DNA of 64,000 nucleotides from Marinobacter sediminicola (GTDB lineage: Bacteria > Pseudomonadota > Gammaproteobacteria > Pseudomonadales > Oleiphilaceae). Both the position numbers and the translations under genes were made by a program. This document shows, piece by piece, positions 1-7,442 of this stretch (within the stretch, counting starts at the first letter, position 1; every line of letters starts with the position of its first letter). Location of the stretch: the NCBI RefSeq assembly GCF_031157525.1, contig NZ_JAVIXR010000007.1, positions 154,160-218,159 on the forward strand, read 5' to 3'. A model generated the notes under the pieces. It was not told where the DNA came from and searched no databases. It saw only the letters and a list, made by a program, of their open reading frames with translations.

Positions 1-219
1 GAGGATGATCTGCAGCGTTTCGATGCTGTTAAGTCCCAGTACAGCCACGCCCTTGCCGGACTCTAGCCCAAGCTGGGTTAGCCCGCCGGCTATTTGCCGA
101 AGGTCGCGCACAAAATCCGGGCTGGTTAGCGCTCGCCCGGACAGGTCACTGAAAGCTGCTCGCCCGCTATCGGTTGTTTCGGCGAATAGGTAAAGCTCAT
201 CTAACGTCTGGAAGGTCAT
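1..219 (-). CDS. AMP-dependent acyl-CoA synthetase/ligase, N-terminal fragment
   Basis: An open frame runs leftward from an ATG at 219 off the window edge, giving 73 codons that begin MTFQTLDELYLFAE. The text resembles the N-terminus of ANL-family acyl-CoA ligases: an aromatic amphipathic start, a conserved D-L-R-x-I-A-x-G-L segment, then V-A-V-L-G-L-N-S-I-E-T-L, typical of the first adenylation subdomain where an acyl-CoA synthetase faces individual substrates. The adenylation motif itself lies outside the window, so family membership is inferred from this N-terminal pattern only. It lies 33 bases downstream of the GMC oxidoreductase on the same strand, so it is probably the last visible member of that catabolic operon. 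It could activate a carboxylic acid produced by the upstream oxidases. Confidence 0.6.
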   Translation of the reverse strand, partial: MTFQTLDELYLFAETTDSGRAAFSDLSGRALTSPDFVRDLRQIAGGLTQLGLESGKGVAVLGLNSIETLQIIL

Positions 220-252
220 TGTTATTTTCTCTAACCAGTGAGGAAGGCTGTA

Positions 253-1863
253 TCAGTCGCGGAAGAATTCCGCTGCTGCCTTCTCTGCAATCATGATTGT
301 CGGTGCGTTTGTGTTGCCGCTGATTAGCGTTGGCATCACAGAAGCGTCTATCACGCGAAGACCTTCAACGCCTCGTACCCGCAAAGATGTATCGACAACC
401 GAATCCTGATCGCTGCCCATGCGGCAGGTTCCAATGGGGTGGTAAACGGTGTCGCAATGGTTGCGGATCATTTCCAGCAGATCCTCGTCGCTGTCAGTGG
501 AGCGGGCGGTGAAAGACCGGGTAATTCGGCTCGCGACCGGCTCAGATTCCATGATCTGCAAGGTGCGTCGAACCGCCTTTGCAAGTAGCTGTGCATCTCG
601 CTCGTCGCCCAGGAAGTTGGGATCGATTAGCGGTGCTGCCATCGGGTCAGAGGAGGTGAGAGCAACATGACCTCGGCTTTCAGGCCGCAGAATGCAAGCA
701 TGGCAAGAGATTCCATAGCCCGGTTTGATCTTCCTGCCATGATCCTCAACTCGCGCGATAACAAAGTGCAGCTGAACGTTGGGCCAGTCATCATGAACTC
801 CATCCACTGAGAAAAATGCACCACCTTCTGTGAAGTTGGTGGACAGCAAGCCTTTACCGCTGGAAAACCACTCTCGCATCCCACCCAGTAAGCGGAAGGT
901 GCCTGATACACCGACACCAAACACATCGGTGGTGCTAACCCCGTAGGACAAAACAACATCGGGATGGTCTTGAAGGTTCTGACCTACCGCTGGCAGATCA
1001 TGAATTACGGGGATACCGTGTTGCTGTAGATGCGCCGCAGGGCCAATTCCGGACAGCATCAATAGCTGAGGCGACTGAAATGCACCGGCAGACAGAATGA
1101 CTTCGTTGGTAGCTTCGATGGTCAGCGTTTTACCGCCTTGGCGGTATTCAACACCTGTGGCCTTGTTCCCGGAGAACAAAACGCGGGTAGCATGTGCACC
1201 GGTAATCACTTTCAGGTTGGGGCGGGTGTCCATCACAGGGTGGAGATAGGCCGCCGCCGCAGAGCATCGTTGTCCCCTGCGACTGTCGTGGAACTGGGTT
1301 ACCTGGTAATAACCGATTCCAGCCTGGGTTTCGCCATTAAAGTCGTTTGTAAGAGGCAGTTGGCAGGCTTGGCCGGCAGCAATCCAGTCTTTGGTAATAG
1401 AGCGGGGGCTAGAAGGATCGGCCACATGCAATGGGCCTGCAGCGCCATGAAAATCGCTTCCGCCGCGTTCATTGCTCTCGGATTTGCGGAAGTAGGGCAG
1501 TACGCCCTTCCAGTCCCAGCCTTCAGCGCCGAGCTCAGCCCAGCGATCATAATCCCGGGGATTGCCACGGGTGTATACCATGGCATTAATTGCTGAGGAG
1601 CCGCCCAAAGTGCGCCCACGTGGCTGATAGCCGCAGCGGCCATTGAGTCCTCGCTGGGGCACGGTCGTAAATGCCCAATTGTTCATCTTTACGGGTTTGC
1701 CTGGCATCATCGCTACTGTCAGCGCAGGCATGCGAACAAGCAAGCTTTTACCGTCGCCACCGGCTTCAAGCAGGCATACTCGTTTTTCCGGATCCTCGCT
1801 TAAACGAGCTGCGAGCACAGAGCCAGCCGAGCCCCCTCCAACAATCACATAGTCAAACTGCAT
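253..1863 (-). CDS. GMC-family FAD alcohol dehydrogenase, AlkJ-like
   Basis: A 536-residue glucose-methanol-choline oxidoreductase. The N-terminus carries the dinucleotide-binding signature (YVIVGGGSAGSVLAARL, then LLEAGG) and the GMC pattern RGRTLGGSSAINAM near residue 85. The C-terminus carries the catalytic His in YHPIGTCRMG and the Asn in SGNTNAPTIMIAE. The text resembles AlkJ, the membrane-associated alcohol dehydrogenase of alkane degradation, more than choline dehydrogenase, for example GRKIKPGYG and the FNGETQAGIGYYQVTQ region. The probable reaction is oxidation of a medium-chain or alicyclic alcohol to aldehyde or ketone, with electrons passed to quinone. The start overlaps the end of the upstream monooxygenase gene by 11 bases, with a good ribosome site (CAGGAG) inside that gene, so the two are translationally coupled. 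Exact substrate is unknown. Confidence 0.9.
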   Translation of the reverse strand: MQFDYVIVGGGSAGSVLAARLSEDPEKRVCLLEAGGDGKSLLVRMPALTVAMMPGKPVKMNNWAFTTVPQRGLNGRCGYQPRGRTLGGSSAINAMVYTRGNPRDYDRWAELGAEGWDWKGVLPYFRKSESNERGGSDFHGAAGPLHVADPSSPRSITKDWIAAGQACQLPLTNDFNGETQAGIGYYQVTQFHDSRRGQRCSAAAAYLHPVMDTRPNLKVITGAHATRVLFSGNKATGVEYRQGGKTLTIEATNEVILSAGAFQSPQLLMLSGIGPAAHLQQHGIPVIHDLPAVGQNLQDHPDVVLSYGVSTTDVFGVGVSGTFRLLGGMREWFSSGKGLLSTNFTEGGAFFSVDGVHDDWPNVQLHFVIARVEDHGRKIKPGYGISCHACILRPESRGHVALTSSDPMAAPLIDPNFLGDERDAQLLAKAVRRTLQIMESEPVASRITRSFTARSTDSDEDLLEMIRNHCDTVYHPIGTCRMGSDQDSVVDTSLRVRGVEGLRVIDASVMPTLISGNTNAPTIMIAEKAAAEFFRD

Positions 1864-3352
1864 GGAGAATCTCCTGCTGGCAAGGTTTGACGCATGCCAT
1901 GGTCAGCTCGCTCCGGTCGATCTCAGCCATGGAGGCGACAAATTCTTTCCAGGTGTAGGGGAACACGACGGGTATTCCGGCCGCATCCAGATACCAACTT
2001 TGGCAGCCACTCGTCCAGACGGACTCACCAAGCCCGGCCTTTATATACTCAACGAAGGCCGACACAGCTTCCGGGGTGGGTTCAATCTCGTCTGCCTCGC
2101 CGTCACGCCAGATGTCCATCAACCGCAACACGTAGTCCAGCTGCTCTTCAGCCATGCCAATCACCGAGTTGTTACCGATGGGGGTGCCAGGGCCGAGCAT
2201 AAGGAAGTAGTTGGGGAAGTTTTCCATGAGCACAGCGTGGTAGCTGGGGTAGGTGCCGTCTTTCCAAGCATCATCAATGGTATGGCCAGAGCGGCCGACC
2301 AGACTGCCTGGGCGCATGTAGGCGAAGTTGTCGAACCCGGTTGCCAGCACAATAACGTCAAGGGGAACCAGCTCTCCTGTAACCAGTCGCACGCCTTCAG
2401 CCTCGATACCTTTGATGCCGTCAGTAATCAGGTGAGCATTTTCTTTCTGTATCGCAGGGTAAAACGTGAAATTGACCACCATGCGCTTACAGCCAACGCC
2501 GTAATCCGGCGTGAGCTTCTCGCGCAAATCGCGCTTGCGAACACCCAGGCGAAGATAGGCTTTGCTGGACAGGTTCAGAAGCGTCCGCTGTACCGGCTCG
2601 CCTGTTGTGGCTTTTACAAAGAACTGCTCAATAAATGTTTTGTACAGTGACTTCCAGGGCTTCATCCGCGCGGGCTTTTCTTTCCAGCGGTTGCGCATCC
2701 ATTCCGGGAAGCTCAGGTTTGGAAAGGGAAATACCCACTGAGGTGTTCTCTGGAATACAAAGGTTTCGTGCCCTGCCTTCACCAGTTCGGGTACCACTTG
2801 GTGAGAGGTGGAGCCTGTACCAATTACGCCTACACGTTTTCCTTTCAAATCCACATCGTGCCGCCATTCCGCGGTGTGCCACATCTCGCCGCTGAAGCTG
2901 TTCAGTCCGGGAATGTCAGGGCGCTTGGGTTTGTGAAGAATGCCGGTTGCTGCAATCACAAAATCTACCGTGAAAACATCGCCCTTGTCGGTCTTCACAG
3001 TCCAGGTTGCTGTGGTCTCATCATAAATGGTGGAAACGACAGCCGTTCCAAAGCGGATCATCGGAAGTACGTTGTATTTTTTAGCAACGTGTTCCAGATA
3101 CTCCTGAATTTCGCCGCCTTGTGCGCACTGGCTTGACCAAGGCCAGGGCTCGAATGAGTAGCAGTAATGAGGTGAGGGGATATCGCAGGCTACTCCGGGG
3201 TAAGTATTCTCACGCCATGTGCCGCCAACCCGGTCTGCTTTTTCAATAATGATAACGTCGCTGATCCCTGCTTCCGGTAGTTTGATACCTGCAAGAATAC
3301 CGGTGGCACCTGCCCCGATTACCAGCACTGAAGGCTGCCTTTTATTACTCAT
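1853..3352 (-). CDS. Flavin monooxygenase, type I Baeyer-Villiger-like
   Basis: A 499-residue NAD(P)H- and FAD-dependent monooxygenase. The first Rossmann motif is VLVIGAGATGILAG near residue 10. It is followed by GGTWRENTYPGVACD, the fingerprint FSGEMWHTAEW near residue 160 (pattern F-x-G-x-x-x-H-x-x-x-W of type I Baeyer-Villiger enzymes), and a second nucleotide motif VGVIGTGSTSHQ. The start at 3352 was chosen because GAGGGAG precedes it at proper spacing; a longer frame upstream lacks a ribosome site. The product would insert oxygen into a ketone (giving an ester or lactone) or oxidise another hydrophobic substrate. It is the first gene of the leftward set with the AlkJ-like dehydrogenase and acyl-CoA ligase, which fits a pathway from cyclic or long-chain alcohols and ketones to CoA esters. 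Confidence 0.88.
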   Translation of the reverse strand: MSNKRQPSVLVIGAGATGILAGIKLPEAGISDVIIIEKADRVGGTWRENTYPGVACDIPSPHYCYSFEPWPWSSQCAQGGEIQEYLEHVAKKYNVLPMIRFGTAVVSTIYDETTATWTVKTDKGDVFTVDFVIAATGILHKPKRPDIPGLNSFSGEMWHTAEWRHDVDLKGKRVGVIGTGSTSHQVVPELVKAGHETFVFQRTPQWVFPFPNLSFPEWMRNRWKEKPARMKPWKSLYKTFIEQFFVKATTGEPVQRTLLNLSSKAYLRLGVRKRDLREKLTPDYGVGCKRMVVNFTFYPAIQKENAHLITDGIKGIEAEGVRLVTGELVPLDVIVLATGFDNFAYMRPGSLVGRSGHTIDDAWKDGTYPSYHAVLMENFPNYFLMLGPGTPIGNNSVIGMAEEQLDYVLRLMDIWRDGEADEIEPTPEAVSAFVEYIKAGLGESVWTSGCQSWYLDAAGIPVVFPYTWKEFVASMAEIDRSELTMACVKPCQQEILHAV

Positions 3353-3718
3353 AATATCTCCCTCTAGCTGGCCGGCATCCGGCCCTATGCACTCCGCTGT
3401 CATCGCGAACGTTTTTCTGGAACGGCTTACAGTGAACACCTGTGATCAAAAATATTCAAAGGCGGTTAACAGCTAATCATAAAAGCAGAGCATAGACAAA
3501 CTTTTTGGACTATGTTGACTTGTTTTGAACGCTGGTGTTCAATTTGGCCTGATGTGCAAGATAAAGCGGCTCCTTATGGAGGGGATCGATGGAGGGTTTC
3601 GCGGATGAATATTTGTGTTCAGAAGTGCAGTCTAGGTATATCGAAAATATCAGTCGTGATTTTGGCGAAAGCCGGCGCGAAATCAAAAGAATCGATTTAA
3701 CAGAGAAGGAACATTGAA
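3353..3718. other. Divergent intergenic region between monooxygenase and enoyl-CoA hydratase
   Basis: 366 bases without a plausible gene. It separates the leftward monooxygenase operon from the rightward hydratase and so must hold promoters for both. The only structure picked out is a perfect inverted repeat at 3525-3542 overlapping a promoter-like sequence, listed separately. The left half, around 3440-3500, is A/T-rich. Confidence 0.6.
3515..3543 (+). promoter_or_regulatory. Putative promoter with palindromic operator upstream of enoyl-CoA hydratase
   Basis: TTGACT at 3515-3520 and TTCAAT at 3538-3543, 17 bases apart, form a moderate sigma-70-like promoter reading toward the hydratase gene. 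A perfect inverted repeat TTGAAC-GCTGGT-GTTCAA occupies 3525-3542, inside the spacer and -10 box. That is the usual position for a repressor site, such as a TetR-type regulator of catabolic genes. No regulator gene lies in this part of the window, so the cognate protein is unknown. Confidence 0.4.
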
Positions 3719-4492
3719 ATGAGTGACACGCCAGTTCTTTTGTCCCGCGATGGGCAAGTTGCGACGATTACACTCAACCGGCCGGAGCACTACAACGCTC
3801 TGAATGCGCCGATGCGCAAAGCCTTGACCTCTACCCTGGCTGAGGTGGAGGCAGATCCAACCATTCGGGTTTGCATCATCGGTGCAGCCGGTAAGGGATT
3901 TTCTGCGGGGCAGGATTTGCAGGATTTTGACTACAAGCAAATATCGGATCTGCTGCTGGACGAATATGAGCCACTGCTGAAAACCATACATCACGGAAAT
4001 AAGCTGTATATCGCGCGCGTTCATGGTCAGGCAGCCGGTATTGGCGCTGCGCTGGCTCTGACATGCGATCTGGTGATGATGGCAGAAGATGCCAGTGTGT
4101 ATCTCGCGTTTGCTGCCATTGCGCTGGTGCCCGATGGCGGGCTCACATGGCATCTGCTGAATGCCATGGGGCGTCACCGTGCACTGGCGGCCATCATCGA
4201 AGGCAAGCGGCTTGACGCAGAGACTTGTTTAACTCATGGCTTGGTCAATAAGGCCGTGCCTGCTGAAAGCCTCGAGCAAGAAGCGTTTGAATGGGCCAGT
4301 GCGTTGGCTGGTGCCGCGCCGCTTGCTGTCGCCGGAACCAAGCGATTGCTGCGCGAAGTGGCCAGCTGCGACTGGCGCTCAGCGGTAGCGGTTGAGGCCG
4401 AGGAACAGAATATTACAACCAAGTCGAAGGACTTCATGCGGGGCGTTCAGGCATTTGTTGCTCGCCGTGCCCCGGAGTTTGAAGGTAACTGA
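3719..4492 (+). CDS. Enoyl-CoA hydratase/isomerase family protein, PaaG-like
   Basis: A 257-residue crotonase-fold protein. It shows the first oxyanion-hole segment GKGFSAGQDL near residue 60, the second around HGQAAGIGAALALTCDLVMM near residue 105, and an Asp in ALVPDGGLTWHL. PaaG-type isomerases have an equivalent IPDxGGTW segment, whereas classic hydratases carry a pair of Glu residues in these regions. It probably hydrates or isomerises an unsaturated or ring acyl-CoA in the cytoplasm. The start has a clear ribosome site (AGAAGGA). It is divergent from the monooxygenase, alcohol dehydrogenase and CoA ligase genes, consistent with a shared catabolic function. Substrate cannot be read from sequence. 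Confidence 0.9.
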   Translation: MSDTPVLLSRDGQVATITLNRPEHYNALNAPMRKALTSTLAEVEADPTIRVCIIGAAGKGFSAGQDLQDFDYKQISDLLLDEYEPLLKTIHHGNKLYIARVHGQAAGIGAALALTCDLVMMAEDASVYLAFAAIALVPDGGLTWHLLNAMGRHRALAAIIEGKRLDAETCLTHGLVNKAVPAESLEQEAFEWASALAGAAPLAVAGTKRLLREVASCDWRSAVAVEAEEQNITTKSKDFMRGVQAFVARRAPEFEGN

Positions 4493-4498
4493 GTGGGC

Positions 4499-5314
4499 TC
4501 ATTCGGCCAGGTTGGCAAGCTCTTTGGGTAATTCCAGAGTTACCCGCTGGCGACTAAAGGGGCAGTCGAACTCCAGGCCGGCGGCGAGCAGCTGCAAGGG
4601 AACTCGTGCAGGTTTGCCGTACAGACGATCGCCAATAATCGGATGCCCTATGCTCTGTAAATGTTTGCGGATCTGATGTTTGCGCCCCGTCTCGATGATG
4701 ACCTGCAGAAGGCTGGTTTCGGCGGCTTTATCGGTGCTTAGTGTCGTTACCCGGCTGATAGCCGCTTTATCGTCAACAGGGGAGTCAATTAGCTGATCCT
4801 GTGTATTGATAATGCCGGCTACTCGGGCCAGGTAGCGTTTGGTCATGGTGCGGCCGGCAAAGCATTGAGACAGCGCGCCCGCGGCTTTTGAGTCGTGGGC
4901 AATCAGCATTAGCCCCGCAGCATCCCCATCTAACCGGTGAACCAGAAAGCAAGGGCGCTTCAGCTCAAGCTCAGCCGAGCGCAACAGGCTGCAATGGTCT
5001 CCCCATTGTGAGCCTTGAGCTAACAAGCCATGGGGTTTGAACCACACACTGTAACGGCTTTTATCTTCGACCAGAGTGGCCGCTTCGGGCTTGCGGTTCA
5101 GAACATTTTCATCGTAATAAAGCTGCAACTGGGTGCCGGCTTGCAGCTCTTTGGTTGCACGCCGCAACCGCACTTTCTTGCCTTTCAGAGTCCACCAGCA
5201 GGCGCCTTTGTTCATGGCGTCTTTGATGCGTTGGCGGGGAAGCCCTGATGCCGTGCTCAGGGCTTCGCTGGCTGTTTCAGGCTGCTTTATCGTAACGTCA
5301 AATTTTCTACGCAT
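4499..5314 (-). CDS. RluA-family RNA pseudouridine synthase
   Basis: A 271-residue protein. An S4-like N-terminal segment (about residues 5-70) is followed by the catalytic pseudouridine synthase domain. The key motif HRLDGDAAGL sits near residue 145, with the catalytic Asp following Arg-Leu. The later conserved segment TGRKHQIRKHLQSIGHPIIGD is also present. It isomerises uridine to pseudouridine in rRNA or tRNA; the exact position cannot be assigned because it is not a close match to RluA, RluC or RluD. The start shares one base (TAATG) with the stop of the universal stress gene upstream, so the two are co-translated. Confidence 0.9.
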   Translation of the reverse strand: MRRKFDVTIKQPETASEALSTASGLPRQRIKDAMNKGACWWTLKGKKVRLRRATKELQAGTQLQLYYDENVLNRKPEAATLVEDKSRYSVWFKPHGLLAQGSQWGDHCSLLRSAELELKRPCFLVHRLDGDAAGLMLIAHDSKAAGALSQCFAGRTMTKRYLARVAGIINTQDQLIDSPVDDKAAISRVTTLSTDKAAETSLLQVIIETGRKHQIRKHLQSIGHPIIGDRLYGKPARVPLQLLAAGLEFDCPFSRQRVTLELPKELANLAE

Positions 5315-6201
5315 TACTGGCCAGTGTCTCCGGGCTTGATCGCTAGCAAGTCGGTTCTCAGGTGAATGAGCACCTTCTCTGCGGTGTTACCAATCACGCG
5401 AGCCTTCAGGCCGGTTTTACCGCTGGTACCAATGACCACCATATCGGCTTTCAACTTGCTGGCCACGCTGGGGATAACCTTGTGTGCCGGGCCAGCGGCC
5501 AGGTGAACCTGGTCCCGTCTCAGGTGCCAGGTGTTGCACAGGTGGGTAATGGTCGGCTCCAGTGCTGCCCGGCGCCGCTGCTCATGTTCGGCCACATTGA
5601 TGATCTCCAGATCTGCCAGCACCTCGGAAATATGCAGGGCATGAACCAGATGAACCTCGGATCCAAAGGCCTTTGCCAATGCGCGAGCCTGCTCAATGAT
5701 TTTAGTGTTCAGGGCCTTTTTGACCGGTTTGGTGGAACTCAGGTCTACCGCGGCCAGAATCGGGTGGGCCTGGTTCCATTTCTGTTCTGCTACCAGCATC
5801 ACCGGTACCGGGCACTCACGGATCAGGTGCCAATCGGTGGGCGTGTATAACCACGTTTCCGAGCGGCTTCCGGTTTTGATGACGGCCTTGAAGCGGTTTG
5901 GATGGGCGTGTTCAATGATCCACTGGTGAATATTCTTTTCCCACACAGCATGCGTGGCGACTTGCAGATCGGTGCAGTCGGAAAGCGCCAGCATCTGATC
6001 CAGCCAGCGCTGACGAAGTTCAATTAGTGCGTCCCGGGCAGTTTGCTGCACGGTAGGGTCTGACGGCAAAGCGCCCAGATGTTCATGGATGAACGCCACG
6101 ATTTCCAGTTGGGCGCCCGTGGCGCGTGCCAGTTCGATTCCCCGGGCCAGAGCTTTCTGGTGCTTGTGAGCCGGGTCCATGACAATCAGAAGTTTATCCA
6201 T
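5314..6201 (-). CDS. Universal stress protein with tandem UspA domains
   Basis: A 295-residue protein of two UspA-like halves. The first begins KLLIVMDPAHKHQKALARG. The second begins around residue 150 with ILAAVDLSS and ends with MVVIGTSGKTGLKARVIGN, matching the ATP-binding G-x2-G-x9-G-(S/T)-like element of Usp domains. Length and arrangement resemble UspE. It probably acts in the cytoplasm in survival under starvation or oxidative stress. The following pseudouridine synthase gene overlaps its stop codon by one base, so both are likely one transcription unit. Confidence 0.88.
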   Translation of the reverse strand: MDKLLIVMDPAHKHQKALARGIELARATGAQLEIVAFIHEHLGALPSDPTVQQTARDALIELRQRWLDQMLALSDCTDLQVATHAVWEKNIHQWIIEHAHPNRFKAVIKTGSRSETWLYTPTDWHLIRECPVPVMLVAEQKWNQAHPILAAVDLSSTKPVKKALNTKIIEQARALAKAFGSEVHLVHALHISEVLADLEIINVAEHEQRRRAALEPTITHLCNTWHLRRDQVHLAAGPAHKVIPSVASKLKADMVVIGTSGKTGLKARVIGNTAEKVLIHLRTDLLAIKPGDTGQ

Positions 6202-6348
6202 GCTGCCTTCCGTCGTTTGCTACTGTTTCCTTGATGTTACCAGTTGTGGCGGCATCCGGGATGCGGTGTTTGGTCAAAGGTCGTATAATTATTCGCTTTG
6301 CGGGCCTCCAGTAGTGGCGGCCAAGTCCAGTCCAGGAGTTGTTCAATC

Positions 6349-6993
6349 ATGAGCCAGGCCGGTGAAACGGGTACGCTGTTCGTTATTTCTGCGCCATCGG
6401 GTGCCGGTAAGACCAGTCTTGTAGCAGAAATGCTACATGCAGACCACAAGTTGGGAGTATCCGTCTCTCATACGACGCGCCCCATGCGCGAAGGCGAGAA
6501 GGATGGCATTAACTACCATTTTGTTGGCCGCTCCGAGTTTGAAACCATGATCGGTCAAGGCGACTTTCTGGAGCATGCAGACGTTTTCGGTAATTATTAC
6601 GGCACATCTCAGGTCTGGGTCCGAGAGATGCTGGCCAGCGGGCGAGATGTGATTCTGGAAATCGACTGGCAGGGCGCTTCCCAGGTGCGTCGGCTTATTC
6701 CCGAGTGTGTCAGTATTTTCATCGTGCCGCCTTCGGCTGAAGCCCTTCGGGATCGCCTTGTGGGCAGAGGAACCGACGCGCCGGATGTTGTGAGTCGGCG
6801 GTTGACTGAGGCAAGAGAAGAGTGCCGCCATGTAGGCGAGTTTGACTACATTGTTGTAAACGATGCGTTCAAGGAAGCGCTGGCGGACCTGCTGGCGATC
6901 GTACGCAGCCAGCGTATGCAGGTAACCACGCAACAGTTACGGCACAGGCAACTGCTTGCGGAACTCTGTGGTGAAAGTGACGGCTCCGCCTGA
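6349..6993 (+). CDS. gmk: Guanylate kinase
   Basis: A 214-residue enzyme phosphorylating GMP to GDP. The Walker A motif is SAPSGAGKTSL near residue 15. The GMP-binding region includes VSHTTRPMREGEKDGINYHF near residue 45, and the lid region includes RLVGRGTDAPDVVSRRL. The start at 6349 has CAGGAG upstream; an earlier in-frame ATG at 6298 lacks a ribosome site and would add 17 atypical residues. It is followed by rpoZ and spoT in the widely conserved order gmk-rpoZ-spoT, linking guanine nucleotide supply with ppGpp metabolism. A TATAAT at 6284-6289 could be its -10 box but has no good -35. Confidence 0.97.
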   Translation: MSQAGETGTLFVISAPSGAGKTSLVAEMLHADHKLGVSVSHTTRPMREGEKDGINYHFVGRSEFETMIGQGDFLEHADVFGNYYGTSQVWVREMLASGRDVILEIDWQGASQVRRLIPECVSIFIVPPSAEALRDRLVGRGTDAPDVVSRRLTEAREECRHVGEFDYIVVNDAFKEALADLLAIVRSQRMQVTTQQLRHRQLLAELCGESDGSA

Positions 6994-7082
6994 TAGGGAC
7001 TTTTGCTGTATACAAATTGTGCCGCTGGCAGTAAACTACGCGGTCTGCTAAATCAGTCATTTTTATTATTTTCGGGGATGTT

Positions 7083-7295
7083 ATGGCACGAGTTACTGTT
7101 GAAGATTGTCTGGAACACGTTGATAACCGCTTCCAGTTGGTCATGCTGGCCACCAAGCGTTCCCGCCAGATAGCCACCAAAGGCGCTGATCCGATGGTTG
7201 CGGAAGAAAACGATAAGCCTACGGTTATCGCCCTGCGCGAAATTGCTGCAGGTTTGGTCAGTCGCGATTTGCTGAACGAAATCGAAGAAGACTAA
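7083..7295 (+). CDS. rpoZ: RNA polymerase omega subunit
   Basis: A 70-residue protein beginning [20 protein letters not shown] with the conserved core RSRQIA and [11 protein letters not shown] typical of omega. It binds the beta-prime C-terminus, helps RNA polymerase assembly and forms part of a ppGpp site on the enzyme. It lies between gmk and spoT. A strong terminator follows 66 bases after the stop. Confidence 0.97.
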   Translation: MARVTVEDCLEHVDNRFQLVMLATKRSRQIATKGADPMVAEENDKPTVIALREIAAGLVSRDLLNEIEED

Positions 7296-7302
7296 GAATG
7301 CA

Positions 7303-7330
7303 TTGAAATCTGCCTCCGCAGTTTTATAGT
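7303..7330 (+). promoter_or_regulatory. Putative promoter between rpoZ and spoT
   Basis: TTGAAA at 7303-7308 and TATAGT at 7325-7330 are separated by 16 bases. The pair reads toward spoT but lies just upstream of the palindromic terminator at 7362-7394, so its transcripts would have to pass that hairpin. Confidence 0.35.
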
Positions 7331-7361
7331 GTATCTATAGATCGTTGCTGGAAGGATAGAG

Positions 7362-7394
7362 AAAAGACCCGAATGCATGCATTCGGGTCTTTTT
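7362..7394 (+). terminator. Rho-independent terminator after rpoZ
   Basis: A perfect palindrome with 16-base arms (7362-7377 and 7378-7393). The core is GACCCGAATGCATGCATTCG and the right arm runs into a T tract. It lies between rpoZ and the ribosome site of spoT and would end rpoZ transcription or attenuate entry into spoT. Its A/T flanks also give it a terminator-like form on the opposite strand. Confidence 0.8.
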
Positions 7395-7442
7395 GTTTAT
7401 GCTCCTGGTAAGCGTGGGAAATTGGAGTATTACGGAGGCGCG

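Noticed and set aside
1862..2650. 262-codon frame on the plus strand
   Set aside because: Antisense to the well-supported flavin monooxygenase gene; no family match or ribosome site.
7377..7442. spoT starting at ATG 7377
   Set aside because: The codon is in the terminator palindrome and has no ribosome site; GTG 7443 has GGAGG.
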